Shown piece by piece: positions 55,448 to 64,000 of a stretch of DNA of 64,000 nucleotides; the first letter of the stretch is position 1; every line of letters starts with the position of its first letter. The stretch comes from Bacillota bacterium. Its GTDB lineage: Bacteria > Bacillota > Limnochordia > Darwinibacteriales > Darwinibacteriaceae. The notes under the pieces are model-generated. The model was not told the DNA's origin. It saw only the letters and a program-made list of their open reading frames with translations, and did not search any database. Where the stretch lies: positions 65,349 to 129,348 of the forward strand of contig DURH01000001.1 of the NCBI GenBank assembly GCA_012837385.1. The letters run 5' to 3'. Position numbers and translations under genes: made by a program.

Positions 55448-55750
55448 AACAAGAGGGTCACTATATGCCGGCAGCAGCGATACTTCAGCCCCAAAGCCGC
55501 AACTCTGGGGCGTCTTGTGTTGGGGGGGAGAACCTGTTGTGACTTGCCTGCAGGCGTTCAAGCTGGTAAAATCAATGGGGTGTTCTGATTGGTCATTGGT
55601 TTCCAGAAAAAGCGTGGCAGAAGTTTGTTAAAGGTGTTTGGCTGTGGATGGCGAATCTGTGAATGCTGCGTTCAAATTGCTCAATTGGTGAACCTAGGCT
55701 GTTCAGATCACCGATTACGGTGCCGCAGTAAGGGATAAGGAGTGAGTAGT

Positions 55751-56905
55751 ATGAGTGTGGGTATTTCTATTAGGAATGCATTCAAGAAGTTCGGGGAAAA
55801 TGTGATTATCCCTGACCTCAGCCTCGATGTCCAAAAGGGTGAGTTCTTTACTCTCTTGGGGCCATCAGGTTGTGGCAAAACGACTCTGCTCAGGATGATA
55901 GCCGGGTTTAACACTATTGATGGCGGTGAGTTTTATTTTGACGATCGTATGATCAATGATCTCAACCCCGCCAAGCGGAATATCGGTATGGTGTTCCAAA
56001 ACTACGCGATTTTCCCCCACATGAGCGTTCGCAAGAACGTGGAGTTTGGTTTGACCAATAGGAACATGTCCAAGACGGAAATCCGCCAAAGGGCAGAGCG
56101 GTTCTTGGATCTCATGCAAATTGGGGAGCTGGCTGATCGTATGCCTAACAGCCTGTCAGGCGGACAGCAGCAGCGGGTAGCCTTGGCCCGAGCGCTGTGC
56201 ATTGAGCCAGATGTTCTGTTGATGGACGAGCCTTTGTCCAACTTAGACGCAAAACTGCGTGTGGAAATGCGCACGGTGATTAAGCATATTCAGCAGACGA
56301 TCGGGATCACCACTATCTATGTGACCCATGACCAAGAGGAGGCCATGGCAGTATCTGATCGCATAGCGGTTATGAACAAGGGTGTAATCCAGCATGTGGG
56401 AACTCCTAAGAACATCTATCAGCGCCCTGCCAACACATTTGTGGCCACCTTTATCGGCCGCAGCAACCTGCTGGAAGGCGAACTGACCATGAAGGATGGC
56501 TTGCCTCACCTCAAGTTTGCCAACTATGAAGCAGCCATTCCCAATGTGAAGGAAGAATTCAAGACTCCTCAAAAGATCGTCATTTCCATCAGGCCTGAAG
56601 AGCTGGTTGTCAGCCGCCGTTCGCAGGAGGGCTTTAAGGCTGTGATCGAGGACAGCGTCTTCTTGGGCTTAAACACACATTACTTTATCCGCCTAGAAAA
56701 CGGGACTCAGGTGGAGTCGGTAACTGAGTCTACCATTGAAAGCATTATTGAACCAGGGACAGAGGTGTCCCTCACAGTGAAGACTGAGAAGGTGAATCTG
56801 TTTACTGCAGATGGAACGGTGAACATTCTCGAAGGTGTTCAAAACGACGTCATCAGCTCCACTAAGGCCGGGGGCAGAGCTCAAAAGCGCCTGGCAGTAG
56901 GATAA
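55751..56905 (+). CDS. ABC transporter ATPase, PotA/FbpC-type
   Basis: A 384-residue importer ATPase with Walker A LLGPSGCGKTTLLR, signature NSLSGGQQQRVALARAL, Walker B VLLMDEPLSNLDAKLR and H loop TIYVTHDQEEAMAVSD, followed by a C-terminal regulatory TOBE-type domain of about 140 residues (KIVISIRPEELVVS). This is the CUT1/polyamine/iron ATPase class. AAGGAG lies eight bases before ATG 55751. First gene of the ATPase, fused permease and binding-protein operon. Confidence 0.9.
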   Translation: MSVGISIRNAFKKFGENVIIPDLSLDVQKGEFFTLLGPSGCGKTTLLRMIAGFNTIDGGEFYFDDRMINDLNPAKRNIGMVFQNYAIFPHMSVRKNVEFGLTNRNMSKTEIRQRAERFLDLMQIGELADRMPNSLSGGQQQRVALARALCIEPDVLLMDEPLSNLDAKLRVEMRTVIKHIQQTIGITTIYVTHDQEEAMAVSDRIAVMNKGVIQHVGTPKNIYQRPANTFVATFIGRSNLLEGELTMKDGLPHLKFANYEAAIPNVKEEFKTPQKIVISIRPEELVVSRRSQEGFKAVIEDSVFLGLNTHYFIRLENGTQVESVTESTIESIIEPGTEVSLTVKTEKVNLFTADGTVNILEGVQNDVISSTKAGGRAQKRLAVG

Positions 56906-56929
56906 TAGCAGGAAGGGAGGTAGAAGATC

Positions 56930-58582
56930 ATGGGAGCAAAACGCAGGTTTGATATGTGGACAGTGGTGTCATTGACGCTGCTGGGATTGTTTGCCCTTTT
57001 CTTGCTGTACCCGCTGTGGGGCCTGCTGCGGCAGTCTGTTCTAAACGCTCAGGGCGAGTTCACTCTGGAGTATTTCCAGCGTTTCTTCTCCTATCGTTAT
57101 TACACGATTACTATCGTTAACAGCCTTAAGGTGTCGGCGGCCATCACCCTCGTCACACTGATCTTGGGTATCCCCATTTCTTACTTTTATTCCTTTTATC
57201 AGCTCAAGGGTGCCAAGGTCCTGTTTGTGGTGAGCCTGCTCTGTGCCATGTCGGCGCCTTTTATCGGAGCGTACTCCTGGATCCTGCTGCTGGGACGTCA
57301 AGGGGTGATCACGAAGTTCTTAGGCGACTACTTGGGCATCAATATAGGCAGCATCTACGGCTTTGGTGGCATCTTGTTTGTTCAATCCTTGAAGCTTTTC
57401 CCCTTGGTTTTCATCTATATGAATGGTGCCTTCAAAGATATTGACAACTCGCTGCTAGAGGCTTCCGCCAATATGGGTATAGTTGGCGTGCGGAGACTGT
57501 TCCGGGTAATTCTGCAGTTGACCATGCCCACAATTCTTGCAGCCTCATTGGTTGTGTTCATGAGGGCGTTTGCAGACTTCGGAACTCCCCTCTTGATCGG
57601 CGAAGGCTATCGGACCTTCCCGGTTGAGATTTACAACCAGTACCTGGGAGAACATGGACAAGACTACCGCTTTGCAGCAGCCATCAGTGTGCTGGCCGTT
57701 ATCATGACCACTGCTGTCTTCTTGCTGCAGAAGTGGGCAACGAGCAGGTATGATTTCTCCATCAGTGCCATGAACCCAGTGGAGAAGAAGAAGCCTACGG
57801 GTATTGGCGGCGTCTTGATGCACCTGTATTCCTACATCTTGGTGGGCATCGCCTTCCTGCCGCAGGCGTACATTGTGTACCTGTCCTTCCGGAACTCGTC
57901 CGGGGCAGTATTCCTGCCAGGCTTTTCCCTGGACAACTACCGCATGGCTGCCAACCGGCTGTTAGGTAGGTCCATCAATAACACGGTGTTCTTGGGACTG
58001 GGTGCTTTGGCCGTGATCGTTGTGGTGGCCATGATCATCGCCTACCTGGTAGTGAGGCGCTCCAATGTGCTGAACAACACCATTGACACATTGTCCATGA
58101 TACCCTACGTCATGCCTGGCTCGGTCATCGGTATTGCCTTGGTCATTGCTTTCAGCAATAGGCCCTTTGCCTTGACCGGTACGGCGGCGATCATGATGAT
58201 TGCCTGGGTAATCCGCCGTATGCCCTATACCATCAGGTCCGCCACGGCTACACTGCAGCTGGTGCCCTTGAGTGTTGAGGAAGCAGCTACCAGTTTAGGG
58301 GCTTCGAAACCCAAAACCTTCGCCAGAATCACCGTGCCCATGATGCGAAACGGTATTCTGTCAGGGGCCATCCTGAGTTGGATTACCATTGTCACTGAGC
58401 TGTCCAGTGCCATCATCCTGTACAATAACAGAACGATTACTCTGACCATGTCCACCTACGTGGCCATTTCCAGAGGCAACGACGGGTTGGCCGCAGCCTT
58501 TGCCGCCATTACCACAGCGGTGACAGCCATCTCCATCATCATTTACCTCGCGGTGAGCAAGACGGAGGATGTGCAGATCTAA
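56930..58582 (+). CDS. Two-domain ABC permease (FbpB/PhnV-like, fused)
   Basis: A 550-residue membrane protein made of two permease units, with about six helices each. Both units carry an EAA loop: LEASANMGIVGVRRLFRVILQ in the first and EEAATSLGASKPKTFARITVP in the second. Such fused permeases serve Fe3+ (FbpB) and 2-aminoethylphosphonate uptake, so one polypeptide makes the entire pore. GGAAGGGAGG precedes the ATG. It is 24 bases after the ATPase gene and 57 before the binding-protein gene. Confidence 0.9.
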   Translation: MGAKRRFDMWTVVSLTLLGLFALFLLYPLWGLLRQSVLNAQGEFTLEYFQRFFSYRYYTITIVNSLKVSAAITLVTLILGIPISYFYSFYQLKGAKVLFVVSLLCAMSAPFIGAYSWILLLGRQGVITKFLGDYLGINIGSIYGFGGILFVQSLKLFPLVFIYMNGAFKDIDNSLLEASANMGIVGVRRLFRVILQLTMPTILAASLVVFMRAFADFGTPLLIGEGYRTFPVEIYNQYLGEHGQDYRFAAAISVLAVIMTTAVFLLQKWATSRYDFSISAMNPVEKKKPTGIGGVLMHLYSYILVGIAFLPQAYIVYLSFRNSSGAVFLPGFSLDNYRMAANRLLGRSINNTVFLGLGALAVIVVVAMIIAYLVVRRSNVLNNTIDTLSMIPYVMPGSVIGIALVIAFSNRPFALTGTAAIMMIAWVIRRMPYTIRSATATLQLVPLSVEEAATSLGASKPKTFARITVPMMRNGILSGAILSWITIVTELSSAIILYNNRTITLTMSTYVAISRGNDGLAAAFAAITTAVTAISIIIYLAVSKTEDVQI

Positions 58583-58639
58583 ATCGGTTTTTGCAGCGGG
58601 AGCTGTAAAAATAAAAACCAAAGAAAAGGAGATGTAAAG

Positions 58640-59674
58640 ATGAAGAATCGCCTAGTCTTACTGCTTGCACTTGTCATGTCGCTGTCGCTCTTCGTTTCAT
58701 CGGTCGCACTCGGGTCTTCAGATTTTTCCAGTGATCTCGTTCTTTATTCCAGTATGACCGATAACGACCTGAACAACTTGGTAAGCTTGTTCAACAAGAA
58801 GTATCCCAACATCCGCATTGAGATCGTCAATGGTTCTGCTGGCGAACTCACAGCCCGGATCAGAGCTGAGAAGAACAATCCCCAAGGTGACGTAATGTGG
58901 GGCGGCCTCAGCAACAGTGACGGAGCAATGTATGATGATCTGTTTGAGCACTATCTGTCGCCATATGAAGATGAAATCTATCCAGCCTACAGATCCAACA
59001 ACGGCTTCTACAACCTCGACCATCTCTCCACCATCGTGTTCTGCGTGAACACAGATCTGGAGAAAGAGCTGGGCATGAACATCACCAGTTACAAAGACCT
59101 CCTCGACCCCAGACTCAAGGGTAAGATCGTTATGCCCGATCCTAACTCCTCGTCTTCTGCTTGGAACCATGTCTGCAACATTTTTGCAGTGTTCGGCAAT
59201 GACACCAAGGAAGCATGGGATTTCATGGAAGGTCTCCTGAGAAACGACGTAGTCATTTCCACCTCTTCTTCCGTAGCGTTCAAGAGCGTGCACTCCGGTG
59301 AATACGTTGTTGGGCTCTCCTATGAAGACGGCGCTTCTACCTTGCTCAAATCTGGTGCAACCAACATCAAGATCGTTTACCCAGAAGAGGGTGCTTCCGC
59401 TTCCGCTTTCGGCGTTGCTGTAATTAAGGGCGCCAAGAACGCAGAAGCCGCGAAGTTGATGGTGGATTACCTGATGAGCCCTGAAGGGCAATCCGAACTG
59501 GGTACAGCCCTGGGTACACTGCGCTTCACCAACTCTAAGGCCAAGTACGACACACCTTATCTGCCAGCAACCGAAGAAATCACTTGGGCAGAGAGAGACG
59601 TTGATTGGCTCATCGAGAACAAAGACGCAGTTCTCAGAAAGTGGAACGATCTCTACATGCGCATTAAATACTAA
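58640..59674 (+). CDS. ABC binding protein, Fe3+/phosphonate-type (SBP_bac family)
   Basis: A 344-residue binding protein with a signal peptide (KNRLVLLLALVMSLSLFVSSVALG) and no lipobox. The fold reads LVLYSSMTDNDLNNLVSLFNKKYP, PQGDVMWGGLSNSDGAMYDD, LLDPRLKGKIVMPDPNSSSS and MVDYLMSPEGQSELG. The double tyrosine typical of FbpA iron binding is not apparent, so iron is doubtful; a phosphonate, phosphate ester or sugar phosphate would fit the divergent DeoR regulator. It ends in a terminator. Confidence 0.87.
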   Translation: MKNRLVLLLALVMSLSLFVSSVALGSSDFSSDLVLYSSMTDNDLNNLVSLFNKKYPNIRIEIVNGSAGELTARIRAEKNNPQGDVMWGGLSNSDGAMYDDLFEHYLSPYEDEIYPAYRSNNGFYNLDHLSTIVFCVNTDLEKELGMNITSYKDLLDPRLKGKIVMPDPNSSSSAWNHVCNIFAVFGNDTKEAWDFMEGLLRNDVVISTSSSVAFKSVHSGEYVVGLSYEDGASTLLKSGATNIKIVYPEEGASASAFGVAVIKGAKNAEAAKLMVDYLMSPEGQSELGTALGTLRFTNSKAKYDTPYLPATEEITWAERDVDWLIENKDAVLRKWNDLYMRIKY

Positions 59675-59689
59675 GCGCGGCAAGGCTTC

Positions 59690-59720
59690 AAGGTGCTGGG
59701 TTCAACCCGGCACCTTTTTT
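59690..59720 (+). terminator. Intrinsic terminator of the Fe3+/phosphonate-type ABC operon
   Basis: AGGTGCTGGG and CCCGGCACCT pair (one G-U) around TTCAA, followed by six T residues. Confidence 0.9.
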
Positions 59721-59834
59721 GATCTGCCAATGAGCCCCTTCAGGGAAGGTTCTTTCATGATGGCCTCTAAGGTAGAAGGATTTTGCTCAAGCTAAGGGAA
59801 GAGTAATCGGAAAACTGATAGATGGAGGCTGGGT

Positions 59835-60980
59835 ATGGAGATAAGAGGTTACTTGCAGAGAGTTTATCAAGAACTGCACGCCCATCCAGAGCTGTCCCAA
59901 GAGGAAGTGCAGACTGCGCAGTATGTGGAAGCAGAGCTGAGAAGGATGGGCTTTTCCGTATGGACCCAGGTAGGCGGACACGGCGTGGTGGGGGTCTTGG
60001 ACCTGGGCGGTCCTGGCCTGACCCTAGCGCTGCGCTGCGATATGGATGCCCTGCCAATTAAGGAAGAAACGGGGGTACCCTTTGCTTCCAGGAATCCTGG
60101 AGTGATGCACGCCTGTGGGCATGACAGCCATATGACAGTTGTGCTTGGCACCTGCCTCTTTGCTGCTCAAAACAAAGAGGAGTTAAAAGGGCGACTGGTA
60201 GCCGTCTTTCAGCCCGCCGAGGAAACGGTGGGCGGTGCCCAGGGTATGATTGAGGACGGACTTTTTGACCAGTTCCCGCCTGATCGCTTAGTGGGCGTTC
60301 ACAACTTGCCCAGTTTGCCTGTTGGCTGCTTGGGCCTCCAGGCTGGCCCCATTACTGCCAATGCAGATAGTTTCAGGGCTGTTTTCCATGGAGCTGGTGG
60401 CCACGGCGCCCTGCCGCACCGCACCAAGGATGCCATCGCCATGGCAGCCGCTGGGGTGCAGAATGCCTTTGCAGTGACGCAGCGTCGCACCGAAGCCAAC
60501 TATCCCCAGGTGCTCTCCTTTGGCATCATTCAAGGGGGGACCAGCTTCAACATTATCCCGGAGAAAGTGGTGCTGGAAGGGACGGTGCGTACTGTACGCA
60601 ACGAGGATCAGGAGCAGATGATCAGCCTTTTGCACCAAGCCTTTGGATCCGCGGCGGGCCTCTACGGCGGAACGTACGAGCTGGAGTACAGTAAGGGTGT
60701 TCCAGCAGTGGTCAATGACGAACAGGTTGTGCGAGAACTGGCCCAGTTCTTTGCCTCCCAGATCCCTGAGATTAAAGTGGTTTCAGAGGGCTTAGCCAGC
60801 CTGATTGGGGAAGATGTCTCCCTATTCTTACAGCAAGTGCCTGGTGTTCTGCTCTATATTGGGTCGGGGCAGGAAGGTGCAGTCAATGAGCTGCATAATC
60901 CCCGCTTTGTGGTACCCCAGGAGTGTCTAAACACTGGATGGAAAGCCTTAACGAGCATTGTAAAGGGATACTTAGGATGA
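59835..60980 (+). CDS. M20D-family amidohydrolase (N-acyl amino acid hydrolase type)
   Basis: A 381-residue metal-dependent amidohydrolase of the IAA-amino acid/hippurate hydrolase group. Metal-binding motifs are LRCDMDALPI, HACGHDSHM, QPAEETVGGAQ and, in the dimer domain, GGHGALPHRTKDAIAMA. It should release a free amino acid or acid from an N-acyl conjugate, in the cytoplasm (no signal peptide). GGAGG lies seven bases before the ATG. It is a single gene after the ABC operon's terminator and is convergent with the ABC-2 exporter genes. Confidence 0.92.
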   Translation: MEIRGYLQRVYQELHAHPELSQEEVQTAQYVEAELRRMGFSVWTQVGGHGVVGVLDLGGPGLTLALRCDMDALPIKEETGVPFASRNPGVMHACGHDSHMTVVLGTCLFAAQNKEELKGRLVAVFQPAEETVGGAQGMIEDGLFDQFPPDRLVGVHNLPSLPVGCLGLQAGPITANADSFRAVFHGAGGHGALPHRTKDAIAMAAAGVQNAFAVTQRRTEANYPQVLSFGIIQGGTSFNIIPEKVVLEGTVRTVRNEDQEQMISLLHQAFGSAAGLYGGTYELEYSKGVPAVVNDEQVVRELAQFFASQIPEIKVVSEGLASLIGEDVSLFLQQVPGVLLYIGSGQEGAVNELHNPRFVVPQECLNTGWKALTSIVKGYLG

Positions 60981-61007
60981 CGGGGCGAGGCAGATCAGGC
61001 GCGGCTG

Positions 61008-61811
61008 CTAATCAGCCGCGTTGATCACCACCAGGTTACCTGACTCGTAGCGCTGTAGGCCTCGGTAAAACACAAAACGGGCCAGGAGCGAAATGCTCAG
61101 CGCGAAAAAGGCCATAAGGGCCGCATGGGCCAAGGTAAACTCACTGAGGATTCTCACTGGCAGATAGGAAACGAAGCCCGCGGGAATCAGGGTATACAGC
61201 ACAAGGCGGGTGACGGCTGAGAAAATCCCTTCTGGGTACAGGGAAAAGGAGAGCAGGGCTTCCGTTAACTGGGAAGCCAGCCCAACACTGTTTCCCAACC
61301 AGAAACTCAATGAATGGGCGAGCACGGAAAAACTGGTGGACACGAACCCACCCGCCAAGCAGAGAGCCAGAAAACCCAGCATCATACTTGGGGAAGGAGA
61401 AGCGGCCATGATGAAGATGGTCAGGGCAAAGGCCAGATCTCCCCAGGCTGCCGCTGAGGAGCGGGATACCAGAACATGGAACAGCACTGGCCTGGGCATG
61501 GTCAGGTAGAAATCCAGCCGACCTTCCGCGATGGTGGAGCTTAACGAAAAGGATCCGGCAAAGAACAGGGCTTGGAAGGCGTACGCGCCCGCGGCCAGGG
61601 CATACAAGAGCAGGATCTGCTGAAAACTCCAGCCATTTAGGGAGTCAATTTTCGTAAACAGCACCCACCAGAAAAAGAGCAGCATGAGGTTGTTGAGGAA
61701 CATAAAGATGATCTGGCTGATAAAGGCACCGCGGTACTCCATGGCTGACTGGAGATTGGCGGAGAAGTACTGTAATAGGAATCTGACTGTTCGCTTAACC
61801 TCCATGAACAT
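61008..61811 (-). CDS. ABC-2 family permease (COG3694-like), second of pair
   Basis: A 267-residue membrane protein with six predicted helices. Residues near ALAAGAYAFQALFFAGSFSLS and the conserved GRLDFYLTMPRPVLFHVLVSR motif belong to the ABC-2 group that works in pairs (COG4587/COG3694). It starts at ATG 61811 inside the preceding permease gene (17-base overlap), behind AAAGGGGTG. ATG 61805 is an alternative. With its partner and the COG4586-type ATPase it forms an exporter of unknown substrate, often found in Firmicutes and Actinobacteria. Confidence 0.85.
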   Translation of the reverse strand: MFMEVKRTVRFLLQYFSANLQSAMEYRGAFISQIIFMFLNNLMLLFFWWVLFTKIDSLNGWSFQQILLLYALAAGAYAFQALFFAGSFSLSSTIAEGRLDFYLTMPRPVLFHVLVSRSSAAAWGDLAFALTIFIMAASPSPSMMLGFLALCLAGGFVSTSFSVLAHSLSFWLGNSVGLASQLTEALLSFSLYPEGIFSAVTRLVLYTLIPAGFVSYLPVRILSEFTLAHAALMAFFALSISLLARFVFYRGLQRYESGNLVVINAAD

Positions 61812-62595
61812 GTACTTGACGCACCCCTTTCCTGAACAGGGCAGAAACCAAGAGCGAGAGCAGCAAGGCCCACACGATCTGGCCCCCTAGCATCTGCCAG
61901 AGAAAGCCGTATTCGAAGTTCACAATCAACCGGGCAGGAGCCGAAACACCGTAGCGCAGGGGCAGCAGGTAGGATATAAACCTAAGGCCCGCTGGATACG
62001 CTTCTACCGGTACAAACAATCCACCGAAGATAAAGACCAGCTTGTTGAAGATCCAGAAAAAGGGCCTGTTGTCTTCCAGCCAGAAGGCCAGTAAGGCCAG
62101 GGAAAAGTTCATGAGAAAGTTGATGGCGACTGCTAAGGCCAAACCCAGGATCATCCAGCCGAGCTTATCCCACTCCACGGCCAAAGACCCCATGGTGAGA
62201 TAGGCAAAGGCTGCCCCAACTAGCAGGTTGGTGAGGAGGCGGACCAAAAACTCGCCACAGTGTACAGCTAAGTAGTAGAGAATGTAGGAATAAGGGCGGC
62301 TCAGCTTATAGGCTAGGTCGCCACTTTTCACATCATTGCTCACTGTCCGATGGGTTGCCGGGGTGGAGAGGGTGATTACTTCGGTGAACACCATGTACCA
62401 GAGCATGCCAGTGGCGTTCAGGCCGGCGATCTGACCTCCTCCCAGAACCGTTTTCCACAGTTGGGAGAAAATGAACAGAATCAGGATGAGGAACATGCTG
62501 CTGGTGAAGTGATCAGCTAGATAGACCACTCTATTGGTTAAGCTGATTTCAGCAATTCGAAGGTATTTGCCCAGAGAGCCTCTAACCAGCTGCAT
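61795..62595 (-). CDS. ABC-2 family permease (COG4587-like), first of pair
   Basis: A 266-residue membrane protein with six predicted helices. The segment VSNDVKSGDLAYKLSRPYSYILYYLA corresponds to the GRLDFYL motif of its partner. ATG 62595 is chosen because AGGAAGG lies eight to nine bases upstream; GTG 62604 is in that site. It overlaps the ATPase gene by 14 bases and the second permease by 17 bases, so the three are co-translated. Confidence 0.85.
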   Translation of the reverse strand: MQLVRGSLGKYLRIAEISLTNRVVYLADHFTSSMFLILILFIFSQLWKTVLGGGQIAGLNATGMLWYMVFTEVITLSTPATHRTVSNDVKSGDLAYKLSRPYSYILYYLAVHCGEFLVRLLTNLLVGAAFAYLTMGSLAVEWDKLGWMILGLALAVAINFLMNFSLALLAFWLEDNRPFFWIFNKLVFIFGGLFVPVEAYPAGLRFISYLLPLRYGVSAPARLIVNFEYGFLWQMLGGQIVWALLLSLLVSALFRKGVRQVHVHGG

Positions 62596-63589
62596 CCTGA
62601 TCACCTTCCTGTACGGGACGTGCGTAGATATCCCGGATGATTACTTCCATGGCAGGTTCTTCCACGCTGATATCCTCAGCCTTCACTTGGGCGAAGAGTT
62701 CTGTAAGGACACTTTCCACGGCAGTGAGTTTAGTGTTCATCCGGAATTTGACGCCTTTCTCCGTATGTTTCAGGATTTCCACATTGGTGAGGGAAAGGCT
62801 GGGACAGGGTGCCCCAAATTTGACGTTTACCAGCTTCGTGGTGAGGTAGTTATGCCGCAGATGAGAGGTCGTTGTATCCAGGATGATTTCGCCATGGTTG
62901 ACCACGATCACGCGCCTGCAGAGCTGTTCAATGTCCCCAGCGTCATGGGAGGTGAGGAAAATCGTGGTTTTCTCTTCTTCATTGAGCCGCTTGATCAGTT
63001 CACGGATCTTCAGTTTGGCCACCACATCCAGGCCGATAGTGGGTTCATCCAGAAAGATTACCTTAGGTTTGTGCAGCATACTAGCCGCGATTTCGCAGCG
63101 CATGCGCTGCCCCAGGGAGAGCTTTCTCACCGGGGTCTTGATGAACTCCTCCAGCTCAAATAACTCCACCAACCGATGGAGCCGTTCTTTGTAGACCCTG
63201 GTGTCGATCTCGTAAATGCTCGCCAGCAGGCGGAAGCTGTCCAGAGCAGGAAGGTGGTACCACAGCTGGGATTTCTGGCCAAAGACCGAGCCTATGTTGT
63301 AGGCAAGCTGGCGGCGAGCTTCCCATGGTACCAGCCCCAGAACCTGAGCGCTGCCCCCTGTGGGGTTGAGGATTCCCGTGAGCATTTTGATTGTTGTGCT
63401 CTTTCCAGCGCCATTCGGTCCGATGAACGCCAACAGCTCTCCCTCTTCCACCTGGAAGCTGATTCCTTTCACCGCAGTCACTTCACTGTAGGTTGGGCGC
63501 AGCACAGCCTGCAAACTGCCCCACAATCCTGGCTCCTTAGATTTGGTGCGAAACACTTTGCACAGGCCATCAACCTCGATCACCGCCAA
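62582..63589 (-). CDS. ABC exporter ATPase (COG4586-like)
   Basis: A 335-residue ATPase with Walker A FIGPNGAGKSTTIK, signature KLSLGQRMRCEIAASML and Walker B IFLDEPTIGLDV. The N-terminal insertion RTKSKEPGLWGSLQAVLRPTY, seen in parts, is typical of the COG4586 subgroup that partners the paired ABC-2 permeases encoded next. Start TTG 63589 is chosen: GAGGAGG stands eight bases upstream, and an upstream extension of 14 residues has no site. The substrate is unknown. Confidence 0.9.
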   Translation of the reverse strand: MAVIEVDGLCKVFRTKSKEPGLWGSLQAVLRPTYSEVTAVKGISFQVEEGELLAFIGPNGAGKSTTIKMLTGILNPTGGSAQVLGLVPWEARRQLAYNIGSVFGQKSQLWYHLPALDSFRLLASIYEIDTRVYKERLHRLVELFELEEFIKTPVRKLSLGQRMRCEIAASMLHKPKVIFLDEPTIGLDVVAKLKIRELIKRLNEEEKTTIFLTSHDAGDIEQLCRRVIVVNHGEIILDTTTSHLRHNYLTTKLVNVKFGAPCPSLSLTNVEILKHTEKGVKFRMNTKLTAVESVLTELFAQVKAEDISVEEPAMEVIIRDIYARPVQEGDQDAAG

Positions 63590-63760
63590 GGCGGAACCCT
63601 CCTCACGTGAATATTTGCACAAGCATACCACTGTCTTTATGCAGTGTCAAGGTGGATTCTTGCTGAAACTTTCAGGACAGGCTAAGTGGTCAGTGCCGCG
63701 TTCAGGCTGTGGGGGAAAAATTTACATTCTGGGAAAAAAAGGATTCGCCTGGCTGGCTGT

Positions 63761-63774
63761 CACTGTGATACAAT
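63761..63774 (+). promoter_or_regulatory. Extended -10 promoter before pyrG
   Basis: CACTGTGATACAAT with TGA-TACAAT, about 55 bases before the GTG start. Identical to the element at 53572-53585. Confidence 0.55.
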
Positions 63775-63829
63775 TTTTGGCAGAAAAGTTGCAGGGAACG
63801 ATGTTTCAGCATGAAAAGGGGGGCTTGTA

Positions 63830-64000
63830 GTGACAAGTAGAACGAAGTTCATCTTTATCACAGGCGGTGTTGTATCTGGGCTGGGCAAGGGGATTACCGC
63901 GGCCAGCCTAGGTCGTTTGCTCAAGCAGAGGGGTCTGAAAGTTGCAGCCCAAAAACTCGATCCGTATATGAACGTAGATCCTGGAACCATGAGCCCCTTT
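63830..64000 (+). CDS. pyrG: CTP synthase, N-terminal part (cut by the window end)
   Basis: The first 57 residues of CTP synthase, which aminates UTP to CTP using glutamine and ATP. The opening [20 protein letters not shown] and [17 protein letters not shown] are nearly invariant in the family: the P-loop-like [10 protein letters not shown] and the UTP/ATP site DPYxNxDPGTMSP. GTG 63830 follows AAAAGGGGGG. The gene is open at the window edge and so only partial here. Upstream there is an extended -10 but no obvious attenuator. Confidence 0.95.
   Translation, partial: MTSRTKFIFITGGVVSGLGKGITAASLGRLLKQRGLKVAAQKLDPYMNVDPGTMSPF

Larger units (their letters stand above)
55332..55750. other. Intergenic region between divergent DeoR and ABC operons
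   Basis: About 420 bases with no supported gene. It holds the operator-like repeat at 55369-55401, a candidate plus-strand promoter (TTCAAA 55419-55424, 17 bases, TATAAT 55442-55447), and hairpins GCCCCA/TGGGGC (55485-55509) and CACCG/CGGTG (55709-55722). If that promoter is used, the ABC transcript would have a leader of about 300 bases. No known riboswitch pattern was recognised. Confidence 0.6.

Noticed and set aside
58718-59683. Long open frame antisense to the Fe3+/phosphonate-type binding protein
   Set aside because: Another shadow frame; no start signal or family features on that strand.
1-64000. CRISPR arrays, insertion sequences, prophage, tRNA or rRNA genes
   Set aside because: No regularly spaced repeats, transposase or integrase families, or RNA gene sequences were found on reading both strands.

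Overview
The window reads as chromosomal DNA of an anaerobic Gram-positive bacterium (Bacillota/Firmicutes, probably Clostridia or a Limnochordia-like lineage). Three things point there: AGGAGG-type ribosome binding sites with frequent GTG and TTG starts, families typical of these bacteria (YtvI-like, YozG/DUF2975, DUF3796, RocB, a TetM-like GTPase fused to a YacP-like nuclease), and a three-subunit NAD-linked [FeFe] hydrogenase. No rRNA, tRNA, CRISPR array, insertion sequence or prophage was seen. Base composition looks slightly GC-rich and even throughout.

Layout. 1-3.8 kb: nucleoside-type (BMP family) ABC operon. 4-7.9 kb: small lipoprotein, NatAB-like ABC exporter, and an ECF sigma/anti-sigma pair. 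8-13.4 kb: HD-GYP protein, an uncharacterised protein under an operator-like promoter, DsrE-like protein, RocB-like M20 hydrolase with an MFS transporter, and a SIMPL-domain protein that shares the ECF promoter. 13.6-19.1 kb: YtvI-like protein, drug-type ABC pair, inositol monophosphatase family, orphan DNA methyltransferase, CDF cation transporter. 19.2-27.8 kb: two membrane-protein/XRE-regulator modules on either side of a peptide ABC set (no ATPases) and the GTPase-nuclease fusion; AlkD. 27.8-30.8 kb: small coat-like proteins, CapA-like protein, zinc ribbons.

30.9-36.1 kb holds the most striking unit. A c-di-GMP-I riboswitch with an intrinsic terminator stands before FapA(DUF342)-STAS-HATPase-HD-GYP-PP2C. 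That is a complete partner-switching cassette put under cyclic dinucleotide control, and it includes a possible c-di-GMP phosphodiesterase. At 37.1-37.5 kb, on the opposite strand, a c-di-AMP (ydaO/yuaA) riboswitch with promoter and terminator controls a 55-residue basic zinc-ribbon protein.

37.7-44.5 kb: HydCBA electron-bifurcating-type hydrogenase behind a strong promoter with a Rex-like site, followed directly by a NitT/TauT-type ABC transporter. 44.5-49.7 kb: Dps-like protein, LacI regulator, hemerythrin, orphan solute-binding lipoprotein, nucleoside hydrolase. 50-53.5 kb: ribose-type ABC operon. 53.6-60.9 kb: DMT exporter, DeoR regulator, Fe3+/phosphonate-type ABC operon, M20 amidohydrolase. 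61-63.6 kb: ABC-2 exporter (two permeases and an ATPase). The window ends inside pyrG.

The general picture is a fermentative, H2-producing organism that lives on imported nucleosides, sugars and peptides and has elaborate nucleotide second-messenger control. All functions are read from sequence motifs and gene order; nothing was searched against a database.
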